From: an uncultured Bacilli bacterium
Lineage (GTDB): Bacteria > Bacillota_I > Bacilli_A > RF39 > UBA660
Direction: 5' to 3'
Length of the DNA stretch: 11,477 nucleotides
Assembly: GCA_947589725.1 (NCBI GenBank)
Contig: CANQCQ010000018.1
Span: 1-11,477, forward strand
Under the pieces are notes generated by a model that was given only the letters and a program-made list of their open reading frames with translations, was not told where the DNA came from and did not search any database. Made by a program: the position numbers and the translations under genes. Positions 1 to 6,591 of this stretch are shown here, piece by piece. Positions within the stretch are counted from its first letter, which is position 1. Each line of letters begins with the position of its first letter.

Positions 1-1
1 T

Positions 2-586
2 TTAGGAATTAATTACAATATAGAAGGAAATGAAACTGAATTAAGTTATGATTCTGATAATCCAATTGTTGCTATGTATATTAAAGGATATGGATCAATA
101 GTAATGGAGTTATATCCATCAGTTGCTCCTAATACAGTTAATAATTTTATTGAATTAATTAAGAATGGTTTCTATGATAATAATACTTTTCATAGATTAG
201 TAAAAGGTTTTGTACTTCAAGGAGGAGATCCAGAAGGGCAAGGTTCTGGTGGTCCAGGATATCATATTAAAGGTGAATTTAGAGAAAATGGCTTTGAAAA
301 TAATTTATCTCATAAAAAAGGAATAGTATCAATGGCTAGAAGCAATGATTTTGATTCAGCAGGAAGTCAGTTCTTTATTTGTATAGATGATGCTACTAGT
401 TTAGATGGATTATATGCAGCGTTTGGAAAGGTAATAGATGGTTGGAATATAATAGAAGACATCGTAAAAAAAGAAAGAGTATCCGACTCAAGTTCAGGAA
501 AACTTGCTAATAATTTGGTTATTAAAAAAGCAGTTGTTGATTTAAAAGGAAAAGAGTATAAAGACGTAGAAAAAGTTAGTGAATAA
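2..586 (+). CDS. Cyclophilin-type peptidyl-prolyl cis-trans isomerase (5'-truncated)
   Basis: Catalyses cis-trans isomerisation of Xaa-Pro bonds during protein folding. The frame is open from base 2, giving 194 visible residues, and the true N-terminus lies outside the window. The ATG at 74 is inside the conserved beta-strand region (NPIVAMYIKG), has no Shine-Dalgarno sequence and is not the start. Numbered from that Met, the cyclophilin signatures are FHR with the catalytic Arg at 41, QGGDP at 49-53, the SAGSQFF block at 95-101 and LDGLYAAFGKV near 110-120. An acidic linker precedes the domain at the left edge (GNETELSYDSDN), so a signal peptide or lipoprotein anchor upstream is possible but not visible. 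The stop codon sits inside the terminator hairpin shared with the convergent dCMP deaminase gene. The family call is secure; cytoplasmic versus exported location is not settled. Confidence 0.93.
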   Translation, partial: LGINYNIEGNETELSYDSDNPIVAMYIKGYGSIVMELYPSVAPNTVNNFIELIKNGFYDNNTFHRLVKGFVLQGGDPEGQGSGGPGYHIKGEFRENGFENNLSHKKGIVSMARSNDFDSAGSQFFICIDDATSLDGLYAAFGKVIDGWNIIEDIVKKERVSDSSSGKLANNLVIKKAVVDLKGKEYKDVEKVSE

Positions 587-600
587 TCACTAACTTTTTT
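570..600. terminator. Bidirectional intrinsic terminator
   Basis: An 8-bp stem, GTTAGTGA (575-582) with TCACTAAC (587-594), closes an ATAA loop and is flanked by an A-run on the left and a T-run on the right, so it can terminate on both strands. It contains the cyclophilin stop codon (584-586) and touches the dCMP deaminase stop (599-601), so one element serves two convergent genes. Confidence 0.85.
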
Positions 601-1144
601 AAATATATTCTACTTTTTCATTAGGTTTTAAAGGTACTTTCAAAGTTTTAAAACACTTTTCATCTAATTGTCTATATTTTACTCCACAATTATCAAACAA
701 TAATTTAGAAGCAGCATTTCCATCTGTACCATTATATTTATCAGATAAATAGACAACTTCTTTTATACCTGATTGGATAATAGCTTTAGCACATTCATTA
801 CATGGAAACAAATCTACATAAATTTTAGCTCCTACCAAATCTTTTCTGCTTCCAGGGAAGTTTAATATAGCATTTAATTCTGCATGACAAACATATGGAT
901 ACTTAGTTTCATTTTGAACATTTCCATCTCTATTCCAAGGAAATTTATCATCATCAAAATGATTTGGAGCCCCATTGTATCCAATAGATAAGATTCTATT
1001 ATCTCCTCCAACAATACAAGCACCTACTTGAGTAGAGGGATCCTTACTTCTACCAGCCGCTAATTTAGCGATTCCAATAAAAAACTCATCCCAACTTAAC
1101 ACATCTTTTCTCTTATTACCTAAAATATTTTCATTTAACTCCAT
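599..1144 (-). CDS. Deoxycytidylate (dCMP) deaminase, ComEB-like
   Basis: Zinc-dependent deaminase expected to convert dCMP to dUMP, feeding dTMP synthesis in the cytoplasm. The 181-residue protein shows the family pattern in order: SKDPSTQVGACIV (33-45), GYNGAP (55-60), the HAE motif (H87 zinc ligand, E89 proton shuttle) and PCNEC (C115 and C118 zinc ligands). The length fits the ComEB/T4-type dCMP deaminases, and the GYNGAP and DPSTQVGA motifs favour dCMP over free cytidine. The ATG at 1144 has AGGAGG (1150-1155) with a 5-base spacer. A perfect TATAAT on the - strand (1172-1177) lies 28 bases upstream. The gene is monocistronic here, divergent from the SPOR-like gene and convergent with the cyclophilin gene. 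Confidence 0.93.
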   Translation of the reverse strand: MELNENILGNKRKDVLSWDEFFIGIAKLAAGRSKDPSTQVGACIVGGDNRILSIGYNGAPNHFDDDKFPWNRDGNVQNETKYPYVCHAELNAILNFPGSRKDLVGAKIYVDLFPCNECAKAIIQSGIKEVVYLSDKYNGTDGNAASKLLFDNCGVKYRQLDEKCFKTLKVPLKPNEKVEYI

Positions 1145-1270
1145 AAAGTCCTCCTAAAACAATTTTATCATATTATAAAGAACAGATAAACTTATAATAA
1201 ATATCTTTTTCTCCCATATTCGACTAAAAAAGACTTATCTATTTATTAGACTAAAACTGGTGAAAATAAA

Positions 1271-1702
1271 ATAATAATAGGGATAATCTTTTTAATAACA
1301 GGAGTAATTATAGGAAATAATTTATATAACAAAGTAGATTTAAGTTTAATTCAAGCTTTTCAAGAAAATAATCAATTTTATATATTGCAATTAGGAGTTT
1401 ATAATGATAAAGAAACTATGCAAAGTGAAACACGAGATATAAATCCAAAAATTTATGAAGTAATTGATAATAAATATTATGTATATGTAGGTATAACAGG
1501 AGATAAGAATAATGTTGAGAAAATAAAAAATATTTATAGTAATTACAATATAAATAGTAAAAAAATAAAAATTAAGGATGAAGAGTTTAAAAATAATATT
1601 GAACAATTTGATATTTTAATCGAAAATACTAATAATACAGATGAAATTTTAACAATTGAAGAAGTAGTGTTATCTAGTTATAATAAAAAAATATTAGAAT
1701 AA
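1271..1702 (+). CDS. SPOR-domain-like single-pass membrane protein, start codon uncertain
   Basis: The frame is open from 1250 (after TAG at 1247-1249) to the TAA at 1700-1702. It encodes a hydrophobic segment (IIIGIIFLITGVIIGN, about 1271-1321) followed by a SPOR-like domain: YILQLGVYNDKETM, then KYYVYVGITGDKNNVEKIK, matching the alternating pattern of that peptidoglycan-binding fold. The C-terminal third is Asn/Lys/Glu rich. No ATG, GTG or TTG exists between 1250 and the TTG at 1385, and that TTG is inside the SPOR domain without a ribosome site. TGGTGA (1258-1263) resembles the GGTG-type ribosome sites used elsewhere in this window and lies 7 bases before ATA at 1271, so 1271 is given as a provisional start. 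A one-base loss after GTG at 1260 is the alternative. Its position before radC mimics B. subtilis spoIIB. Function in septal or sporulation peptidoglycan binding is inferred. Confidence 0.6.
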   Translation: MIIGIIFLITGVIIGNNLYNKVDLSLIQAFQENNQFYILQLGVYNDKETMQSETRDINPKIYEVIDNKYYVYVGITGDKNNVEKIKNIYSNYNINSKKIKIKDEEFKNNIEQFDILIENTNNTDEILTIEEVVLSSYNKKILE

Positions 1703-1742
1703 AATTTATAATTACGAAACATATTATAGAGGTGTTTATAAT

Positions 1743-2432
1743 ATGAGTAATTATAGAATAAAAGATATTCCATTGGAAGAGCGACCAAGAGAAAGATTAA
1801 AATTAGTAGGTAGCAATAATTTATCTGATAAAGAGTTGTTAGCAATAATTTTAAAAACAGGAACTAAAGAAAAATCTGTTAATGATTTAGCACTAGATAT
1901 TTTAAGAGAATATAAGTTAGAAGATTTAAAAGATATAAGTCTAAATTCTTTATCAAAAATTAAAGGTATAGGAGAAGTAAAATCTTTAGAATTACTAGCA
2001 GCTATTGAATTAGGTAAAAGAATCTATTTAAATAAAAATGCTACTTATAAAAAATTAGATACTCCACAAAAAATATTTGAACATACTAGGTATTTATTTC
2101 ATGATCTAAAACAAGAACATTTTTATTGCCTTTATTTTAATAATAAACAACAACTTATAGGAGAAAAATTATTATTTAAGGGTACACTAAATAAGAGTAT
2201 TACACATCCAAGAGAAATATTTAAAGAAGCCTATAGATTAAGTGCATCTAATATTATTTGTATTCATAATCATCCTTCTAATGATACAACTCCTAGTAGA
2301 GAAGATATCGATTTTACAAATAATTTAGTTTCTTTAGGTATTATTCAAGGTATACAAATATTGGATCATATAATAGTAGGAAATGATAATTTTTATAGCT
2401 TTTATGAACACAGTAAAATTAACTTTAATTAA
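1743..2432 (+). CDS. radC: RadC-family JAB/MPN-domain protein
   Basis: A 229-residue protein of normal RadC length. The N-terminal part (about 1-100) starts with the signature IKDIPLEERPRERL and contains a helix-hairpin-helix-like KIKGIG stretch near 72-77. The C-terminal JAB/JAMM metalloprotease-like domain carries HNHPSN at 175-180 and TPSREDID at 183-190, giving the predicted metal ligands H175, H177 and D188. The usual Gly after HPS is Asn180, a mild deviation. Despite the historical 'DNA repair' name, the family's biochemical role is not established. The ATG has AGAGGTG (1728-1734) with an 8-base spacer, and a TATAAT lies at 1707-1712. It sits directly before mreC, as in many Bacillota where radC neighbours the mre genes, although mreB is missing between them. 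Confidence 0.96.
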   Translation: MSNYRIKDIPLEERPRERLKLVGSNNLSDKELLAIILKTGTKEKSVNDLALDILREYKLEDLKDISLNSLSKIKGIGEVKSLELLAAIELGKRIYLNKNATYKKLDTPQKIFEHTRYLFHDLKQEHFYCLYFNNKQQLIGEKLLFKGTLNKSITHPREIFKEAYRLSASNIICIHNHPSNDTTPSREDIDFTNNLVSLGIIQGIQILDHIIVGNDNFYSFYEHSKINFN

Positions 2433-2475
2433 ATTAAAAAAAAGTCTATAATAATTATGAAAAACAGGAGGAACT

Positions 2476-3264
2476 ATGTATAAAAACAAAAATAAGAATA
2501 AAACGCTTTCAATAATAATTATTATGGTATTAGTTGTAACACTATTTACAATATCATTCTATTTTAGTAGGAAAATAACTTTTTTAGAAAATGGGCTTAA
2601 AAGTGTTTCAAGTTATTTAAATGAAATATTATTTTCTCCAATAAAATTGTTTAATAGTGAAAAAAATCAAGATCAAAGTGAAAGTTATTTAATTCAAAAA
2701 AATTTAAATGAATCTTTACAAAAAGAAATAAATGAATTAAAAGAACAATTAGAATTAAATAGAACTTTAACTGAATATAATACTGTTAATGCAACTATAT
2801 TATCGAGAAATAAGTCTTATTGGTTTAACAATATAATGATAGATAAAGGAACAAAAGATGGTATTAAAAATGGTATGGCAGTAGTAACTAAAAAAGGTTT
2901 AATTGGAAAAATATCTAAAGCTTATTACTCATCATCTGAGATAAAATTAATTACATCAGATGATACCAACTATAAAGTTAGTGTTTCAATAAAATCAAAT
3001 GATTCTGAAAACATTGCTATATTAAATGGATATGATATTAAAAATAATTTAATGATTGTAACTGGAGTAAGTAAAAATGCTAAAGTAAATATAGGAGATA
3101 CTATTTTAACTAGTGGTTTAGGAGGAATTTTTCCAGGAGGAATATATATTGGTAAAGTAGAAAAAATAGAAAGTGATAAGTACGATTTAAGTAATAATGT
3201 CTATATTAAAACAGATCAAGATTTTAATAATATTCATTATGTAACAGTACTAATAGAAAAATAA
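2476..3264 (+). CDS. mreC: Rod shape-determining protein MreC
   Basis: Bitopic scaffold of the elongasome that links cytoskeletal MreB to the external wall synthases PBP2/RodA. The 262 residues show a short basic cytoplasmic tail, one membrane helix (about 10-30), a coiled coil (about 70-100) and the two beta-barrel domains outside the cell. Family landmarks are W116, IDKGTKDGIKNGMAVV (122-137), GLIGKI (141-146) and GDTILTSGLGGIFPGGIYIG (207-226). AGGAGG (2466-2471) lies 4 bases before the ATG. A TATAAT at 2447-2452 with a poor -35 match (TTTAAT, 2424-2429, 17-base spacer) could be an internal promoter just after radC. The stop overlaps the mreD start by one base (TAATG), indicating translational coupling. 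Confidence 0.97.
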   Translation: MYKNKNKNKTLSIIIIMVLVVTLFTISFYFSRKITFLENGLKSVSSYLNEILFSPIKLFNSEKNQDQSESYLIQKNLNESLQKEINELKEQLELNRTLTEYNTVNATILSRNKSYWFNNIMIDKGTKDGIKNGMAVVTKKGLIGKISKAYYSSSEIKLITSDDTNYKVSVSIKSNDSENIAILNGYDIKNNLMIVTGVSKNAKVNIGDTILTSGLGGIFPGGIYIGKVEKIESDKYDLSNNVYIKTDQDFNNIHYVTVLIEK

Positions 3265-3770
3265 TGTTAAGTATTATTATATTAACTATATCTATTTATT
3301 TAGATGGATTTTTAACACTATTTTTACCATATATAAAACAAGGGTTATCTTTATTTACTCCTATGCTAACTTTAGTTAGTCTCTTACTTATATATCCATT
3401 GTATAGAAAAAGACAAAAGCAATATTTTATAACTATAGGAATAGTAGGTTTTATTTATGATTTGCTATATACCAATTTATTATTTTATAATGCTTTAATA
3501 TTTTTACTTATGGGATTTATAATAAAAAAAATCTATGAAAATTTAGATGTTAGTCATTTTAAAATTAGTATTTATATAACTATATTGATTGCCTTATATG
3601 AGATAATTTTTGCTTTCTTTATAATTTTATTTGATTTAGTTCCAATGACATTTAATGATTTAATATTTAAAATTACACATTCAATTATTTTAAATATCTT
3701 CTATGGTGAACTATTATTACTAATAATTGAACATCTCCCAGAAAAGTTTAAAAGAATAAATATAAACTAG
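3264..3770 (+). CDS. mreD: Rod shape-determining protein MreD
   Basis: A polytopic membrane subunit of the elongasome, partner of MreC. The 168-residue protein is almost entirely hydrophobic, with about five membrane helices and the MreD-like GFIYDLLYT motif at 62-70; length and hydropathy are typical. The start is the ATG overlapping the mreC stop by one base, with no separate ribosome site, so it is probably translated by termination-reinitiation. Sequence conservation in this family is low, so the call rests on hydropathy, the short motif and its place immediately after mreC. A weak 5-bp hairpin (AGAAT/ATTCT, 3769-3782) followed by eight Ts comes right after the stop and may partly separate mre transcription from the sporulation-like genes downstream. 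Confidence 0.9.
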   Translation: MLSIIILTISIYLDGFLTLFLPYIKQGLSLFTPMLTLVSLLLIYPLYRKRQKQYFITIGIVGFIYDLLYTNLLFYNALIFLLMGFIIKKIYENLDVSHFKISIYITILIALYEIIFAFFIILFDLVPMTFNDLIFKITHSIILNIFYGELLLLIIEHLPEKFKRININ

Positions 3771-3789
3771 AATATTTATTCTTTTTTTT
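3769..3789 (+). terminator. Weak candidate terminator or attenuator after mreD
   Basis: AGAAT (3769-3773) pairs with ATTCT (3778-3782) around an ATTT loop and runs into a T-tract to 3789. The 5-bp AT-rich stem is too weak for efficient termination; at most it would attenuate read-through into the SpoIVFA-like gene. Confidence 0.3.
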
Positions 3790-3814
3790 CATATATTTTA
3801 TCGAGGAGACTATT

Positions 3815-4390
3815 ATGGAAAGAAATAAAGTACTAAAAGAAAGACTAGTTTTAAAAAAAAGTATTAAAAGATTTATAAATCAATGTTTATTATCAATAAT
3901 TATATTACTAATAGGACTAATACTTATAAAGAAAAATCCTACTTTAAAAAACATTATTAATAAAAAGGTATATGAAGAAAATATTCAATTTATGAAAATA
4001 AAGCAAATATATGATAATTATTTTGGATCATTATTACCTTTAAACAAAGTATTTAAGAAAGAAGAGGCAGTATTTAGTGAAAATTTATCATATACTGCGT
4101 ATGAAAAATACAAAGATGGTGTAAAATTAAAAGTTAATAATAACTATATGGTACCAGCAATCAAAGAAGGAATTGTAGTATTTATTGGAGAAAAAGAAGG
4201 TTATGGTAATACTATTATTGTTGAACAAACAGATGGAGTAGATGTATTTTATTCAAATATGAAAGAAGTAAATGTCAAATTATATGATTATATAGAAAAG
4301 GGTAACTTGTTAGGAGAAGTAAATAATAATGAGTTATATTTGGTATTTCAAAAAGAAGGAAACATAATTGATTACAAAAACTATATCTAA
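3815..4390 (+). CDS. SpoIVFA-like membrane protein with degenerate LytM/M23 domain
   Basis: The 191-residue protein has a basic N-terminus, one membrane helix (about 21-39), a linker, and a C-terminal domain (about 110-185) with the LytM/M23 beta-sheet pattern: KEGIVVFIGEKEGYGNTIIV, then VFYSNM, then YIEKGNLLGEV, then ELYLVF. The zinc-binding His of the usual Tyr-x-His and His-x-His positions are absent (YSNM and LYLVF instead), so it should not be an active endopeptidase. That is the state of B. subtilis SpoIVFA, which anchors and inhibits the protease SpoIVFB. The next gene encodes a SpoIVFB-like protease whose start overlaps this gene, which strongly supports the assignment. GAGGAG (3803-3808) precedes the ATG by 6 bases. 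A SpoIIQ-like role is a less likely alternative. Confidence 0.75.
   Translation: MERNKVLKERLVLKKSIKRFINQCLLSIIILLIGLILIKKNPTLKNIINKKVYEENIQFMKIKQIYDNYFGSLLPLNKVFKKEEAVFSENLSYTAYEKYKDGVKLKVNNNYMVPAIKEGIVVFIGEKEGYGNTIIVEQTDGVDVFYSNMKEVNVKLYDYIEKGNLLGEVNNNELYLVFQKEGNIIDYKNYI
4355..4360 (+). promoter_or_regulatory. Ribosome binding site for the spoIVFB-like TTG start
   Basis: GAAGGA inside the 3' end of the SpoIVFA-like gene lies 7 bases before TTG at 4368. It is what selects this start, since no ATG occurs near the beginning of the frame. Confidence 0.65.
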
Positions 4391-5135
4391 ATATATTTAT
4401 ATAAATAAATTTACATATCTTTTTATATTATTATTTTTATTAATGGCTAAAGTTTATATACTATTATTTATATTTATTTTACTAATAGTACATGAATTAG
4501 GCCATTTTTTGACTGCTCATTTATTGGGTATAAAAGTAGATAAAATATATATTTATCCATTCGGTGGAATTGCTAAGTTTCATATTCCGTATAACTATTC
4601 TAATTATAAAGAATTTCTAATACTATTAAATGGACCATTATTTCAATTTTTAGCAAAATATATTTTAGTATACTTATTTCCAAATTATTCAGAAACAATT
4701 AATATATATCATTATGGAATATTACTATTTAATTTGTTACCAATTTATCCTTTAGATGGAGGAAAATTATTAAATATAATAATATCTTTTTTTACTCCCT
4801 ATAAAGAGTCAATAAAAGTATCTATTATAATTAGTTATATAATTGTTTTTTTCCTTTTTTTAATAAATATAAATAATTTAAAAATAAATACTATAATTAT
4901 TATTTTATTTCTTATCTATAAAATATTTATTGAAAACAAAAAGACTAATTTAAAGTATGAAGGTTTTTTATTAGAAAGATATATAAATAATTATCATTTC
5001 AAGAAAAGTAAAATCATTAATAATCATAATAATTTTTATAAAAACAAAAGACATTTAATTAAAGATGGAGATAATTATATTTTAGAACATGATTATTTAG
5101 TGAATAAATATCAAAAAAATTTTAAAAATCGTTGA
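4368..5135 (+). CDS. SpoIVFB-like M50 intramembrane metalloprotease
   Basis: A site-2-type protease that would cut a membrane-bound substrate; in B. subtilis the substrate is pro-sigma-K in the mother cell. The 255-residue protein is polytopic, with the HELGH zinc motif at 42-46 in a membrane helix and NLLPIYPLDGG at 122-132 supplying the third ligand D130. YIYPFGGIAK (61-70) matches the SpoIVFB subfamily. The C-terminal part (about 190-255) is soluble and basic, and is shorter than the CBS domain of B. subtilis SpoIVFB; it is not recognisable as CBS by eye. The start is TTG, overlapping the upstream gene by 23 bases, so the inhibitor-like and protease genes are coupled. Its TGA stop overlaps the -35 box of the downstream tRNA promoter. 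pro-sigma-K itself is not in this window. Confidence 0.85.
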   Translation: MITKTISKYIYINKFTYLFILLFLLMAKVYILLFIFILLIVHELGHFLTAHLLGIKVDKIYIYPFGGIAKFHIPYNYSNYKEFLILLNGPLFQFLAKYILVYLFPNYSETINIYHYGILLFNLLPIYPLDGGKLLNIIISFFTPYKESIKVSIIISYIIVFFLFLININNLKINTIIIILFLIYKIFIENKKTNLKYEGFLLERYINNYHFKKSKIINNHNNFYKNKRHLIKDGDNYILEHDYLVNKYQKNFKNR

Positions 5136-5161
5136 CATTATTAAAAACTGCGTGCTATAAT
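5132..5161 (+). promoter_or_regulatory. Sigma-A promoter of tRNA-Ala
   Basis: TTGACA (5132-5137) is a perfect -35 and TATAAT (5156-5161) a perfect -10, with an 18-base spacer and an extended TGC before the -10. The -35 contains the spoIVFB-like stop codon (5133-5135). Transcription would start about 27 bases before the mature tRNA. Confidence 0.87.
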
Positions 5162-5194
5162 CAATTTGTCTTTTGAAAGAAAGCACAAAAAAAT

Positions 5195-5270
5195 GGGGCA
5201 TTAGCTCAGCTGGGAGAGCGTCACGTTTGCACCGTGAAGGTCAGCGGTTCGATCCCGCTATGCTCCACCA
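5195..5270 (+). tRNA. tRNA-Ala (anticodon TGC)
   Basis: A 76-base cloverleaf with encoded CCA. The acceptor stem is GGGGCAT (5195-5201) with ATGCTCC (5260-5266), containing one G-T wobble. The D stem is GCTC/GAGC. The anticodon stem TCACG/CGTGA encloses TTTGCAC with anticodon TGC at 5228-5230. The T stem AGCGG/CCGCT closes TTCGATC. The discriminator base is A5267, followed by CCA at 5268-5270. TGC reads GCN alanine codons. Confidence 0.97.
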
Positions 5271-5280
5271 TAATGAAATT

Positions 5281-5312
5281 AACGTTGAGAAATCAACGTT
5301 TTATTTTTTTTT
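5281..5312 (+). terminator. Intrinsic terminator of tRNA-Ala
   Basis: A perfect 8-bp stem, AACGTTGA (5281-5288) with TCAACGTT (5293-5300), has a GAAA tetraloop and is followed by a long T-rich tract. Confidence 0.93.
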
Positions 5313-5395
5313 AAACATTTAAAATAACATTAAATTTTAAAGACAAAGAGTATTACTAAAAAACTTAAAAGATTAAAACATTAATTGTACATAGA

Positions 5396-5421
5396 AAAGA
5401 GACTATTCATTTAGCCTCTTT
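5396..5421. terminator. Terminator after the DUF4177 gene
   Basis: AAAGAG-A-CTA (5396-5405) pairs with TAG-C-CTCTTT (5412-5421), with one A/C mismatch. On the - strand it is followed by CTTTTCTAT, and on the + strand by TATATTTTTT. It overlaps the stop codon of the DUF4177 gene (5420-5422). The gene-free stretch 5313-5395 shows nothing else recognisable. Confidence 0.65.
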
Positions 5422-5623
5422 ATATTTTTTCAAACACAAGTGTAGCTTGAATTCTATCTCCACCAAGAAGACCACTACTACCAGATGAAGCTGTGCTTAT
5501 AGTATGTAATCTATAACCTTTATCTGCTTGCTTATTAATAATATTTTCTAATTCAGTTAAATTTTTTGAACCAGTTCCAATCATTTTTTCTTTTAATATA
5601 ACCTGTAATACAACATACTTCAT
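5420..5623 (-). CDS. DUF4177-like small protein
   Basis: A 67-residue cytoplasmic protein resembling the DUF4177 family: a beta strand at the start (KYVVLQVILKEK), a helix rich in Leu, Glu and Asn (LTELENIINKQADKGYRLHT), a Gly/Ser-rich turn (SSGSSGLLGGD) and a final strand ending in LVFEKI. The length matches the family. No function is known for these proteins. The ATG at 5623 has a full AAGGAGGT ribosome site (5634-5641) with a 10-base spacer. A TATAAT on the - strand at 5648-5653 lies so close that the leader would be almost nothing but the ribosome site. The gene is alone, divergent from the PrsW-like gene. Confidence 0.75.
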   Translation of the reverse strand: MKYVVLQVILKEKMIGTGSKNLTELENIINKQADKGYRLHTISTASSGSSGLLGGDRIQATLVFEKI

Positions 5624-5721
5624 ATAAACTTATACCTCCTTATAATTATTATAATATAATAAAAAAATGTAAAAAAAATTATTTTTATTAATTAGAGCAA
5701 ATTAAATATAATGTGATATGA

Positions 5722-5727
5722 TATAAT
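5722..5727 (+). promoter_or_regulatory. Candidate -10 box for the PrsW-like gene
   Basis: A perfect TATAAT lies 25 bases before the ATG. There is no convincing -35 at 16-18 bases, and a second TATAAT at 5707-5712 is an alternative, so this rests on the -10 and its position only. Confidence 0.35.
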
Positions 5728-5751
5728 CTTATAAGAAGGATAGGAGATTAT

Positions 5752-6540
5752 ATGATTAATTTAATAGTTTTAGTCATACTAGCAATTTTACCAACAATAA
5801 TTATTGCAACTTATGTATTTAAATTAGATAAACATAAAGAACCAACAAGTATTTTAATAACATTGTTTTCTTTAGGGATAATATCTGCCTTAGGAGTAAT
5901 TGCTTTAAGTTGTGGTCTTGAAGGACTTTTTCCATTTTTTACAAAAGATATGTCTAACATGAATATAATAGAGTTAATTCTTAAGACGTTTATTGAAGTA
6001 GCTCTTATTGAAGAATTATGTAAATGGTTTGTAGTATATTTTGTTGGATATAATAACAAACAATTTGATGAAACATATGATGTGTTAATTTACTCAATAT
6101 TTGTAGCCCTAGGCTTTGCCACATTCGAAAATTTATTTTATGTTCTTGAAAACAATACCATTCAGGTTGCAATTCAAAGAGCAATACTTTCAATTCCAGG
6201 ACATACATCATATGCTATCTTTATGAGTTATTATTTATGTATAGCTAAAATAAATAGATTAAAAAATAATAAAAGAAAAGAAAAAATAAATATTATTAAA
6301 AGTATAGTTGTACCTACATTATTTCATGGAATATTTGATTTTTGTTTATTTACAGAAAAACAGATATTTATTATAGTTTTTTATTTATTTGTAATAATAT
6401 TATTCATAATGGCTTTTCAAAAATTAAAAGACTTATATAAAACTAATGCTTCATTACTTAATATAAAAAGAGTATGTAGTAAGTGTAATACAACATTTTA
6501 TGGAAATATATGTCCCAATTGTAATACACGACAAGACTAA
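5752..6540 (+). CDS. PrsW-family intramembrane protease with C-terminal zinc ribbon
   Basis: A polytopic protein of 262 residues matching the PrsW family, whose B. subtilis member performs site-1 cleavage of the anti-sigma factor RsiW. Conserved features seen are KHKEP (27-31), EELCKW (87-92), FDETYDVLIYSIFVALGFAT (105-124) followed by FEN (125-127), PGH (149-151) and LFHGIFDF (190-197). E87, E88, E126, H151 and H192 are the likely active-site set. After the last helix comes an added tail with CSKC (242-245) and CPNC (254-257), a four-cysteine zinc ribbon facing the cytoplasm if the usual topology holds. AGGAG (5742-5746) lies 5 bases before the ATG. The substrate is unknown, and no anti-sigma factor or sigma factor gene is adjacent. 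Confidence 0.88.
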   Translation: MINLIVLVILAILPTIIIATYVFKLDKHKEPTSILITLFSLGIISALGVIALSCGLEGLFPFFTKDMSNMNIIELILKTFIEVALIEELCKWFVVYFVGYNNKQFDETYDVLIYSIFVALGFATFENLFYVLENNTIQVAIQRAILSIPGHTSYAIFMSYYLCIAKINRLKNNKRKEKINIIKSIVVPTLFHGIFDFCLFTEKQIFIIVFYLFVIILFIMAFQKLKDLYKTNASLLNIKRVCSKCNTTFYGNICPNCNTRQD

Positions 6541-6543
6541 GAA

Positions 6544-6572
6544 TTGTCTTATTTTAGACATTATTATATAAT
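6544..6572 (+). promoter_or_regulatory. Sigma-A-type promoter of the glycosyltransferase gene
   Basis: TTGTCT (6544-6549, four of six matches to TTGACA) and a perfect TATAAT (6567-6572) are separated by exactly 17 bases. The predicted transcript would begin about at the ribosome binding site, giving a leader of around 13 bases. Confidence 0.55.
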
Positions 6573-6591
6573 ATGGGTGGTGACTGGTTGA

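Noticed and set aside
1260..1274. GTG as a direct start for the SPOR-like gene
   Set aside because: It is in another frame and stops after four codons; it works only with an added base, so it is treated as a hypothesis in the findings.
1391..1606. 71-codon ORF on the - strand
   Set aside because: Low-complexity Ile/Phe/Tyr shadow of the AT-rich SPOR-like gene, with no ribosome site.
5811..6211. Two ORFs on the - strand within the PrsW-like gene
   Set aside because: Antisense to a well-supported gene, with no family features and no ribosome sites.
6531..6555. Hairpin GACAA/TTGTC at the end of the PrsW-like gene
   Set aside because: A five-pair stem with a wide loop and an interrupted T-tract is too weak to call a terminator, and it overlaps the better supported promoter.
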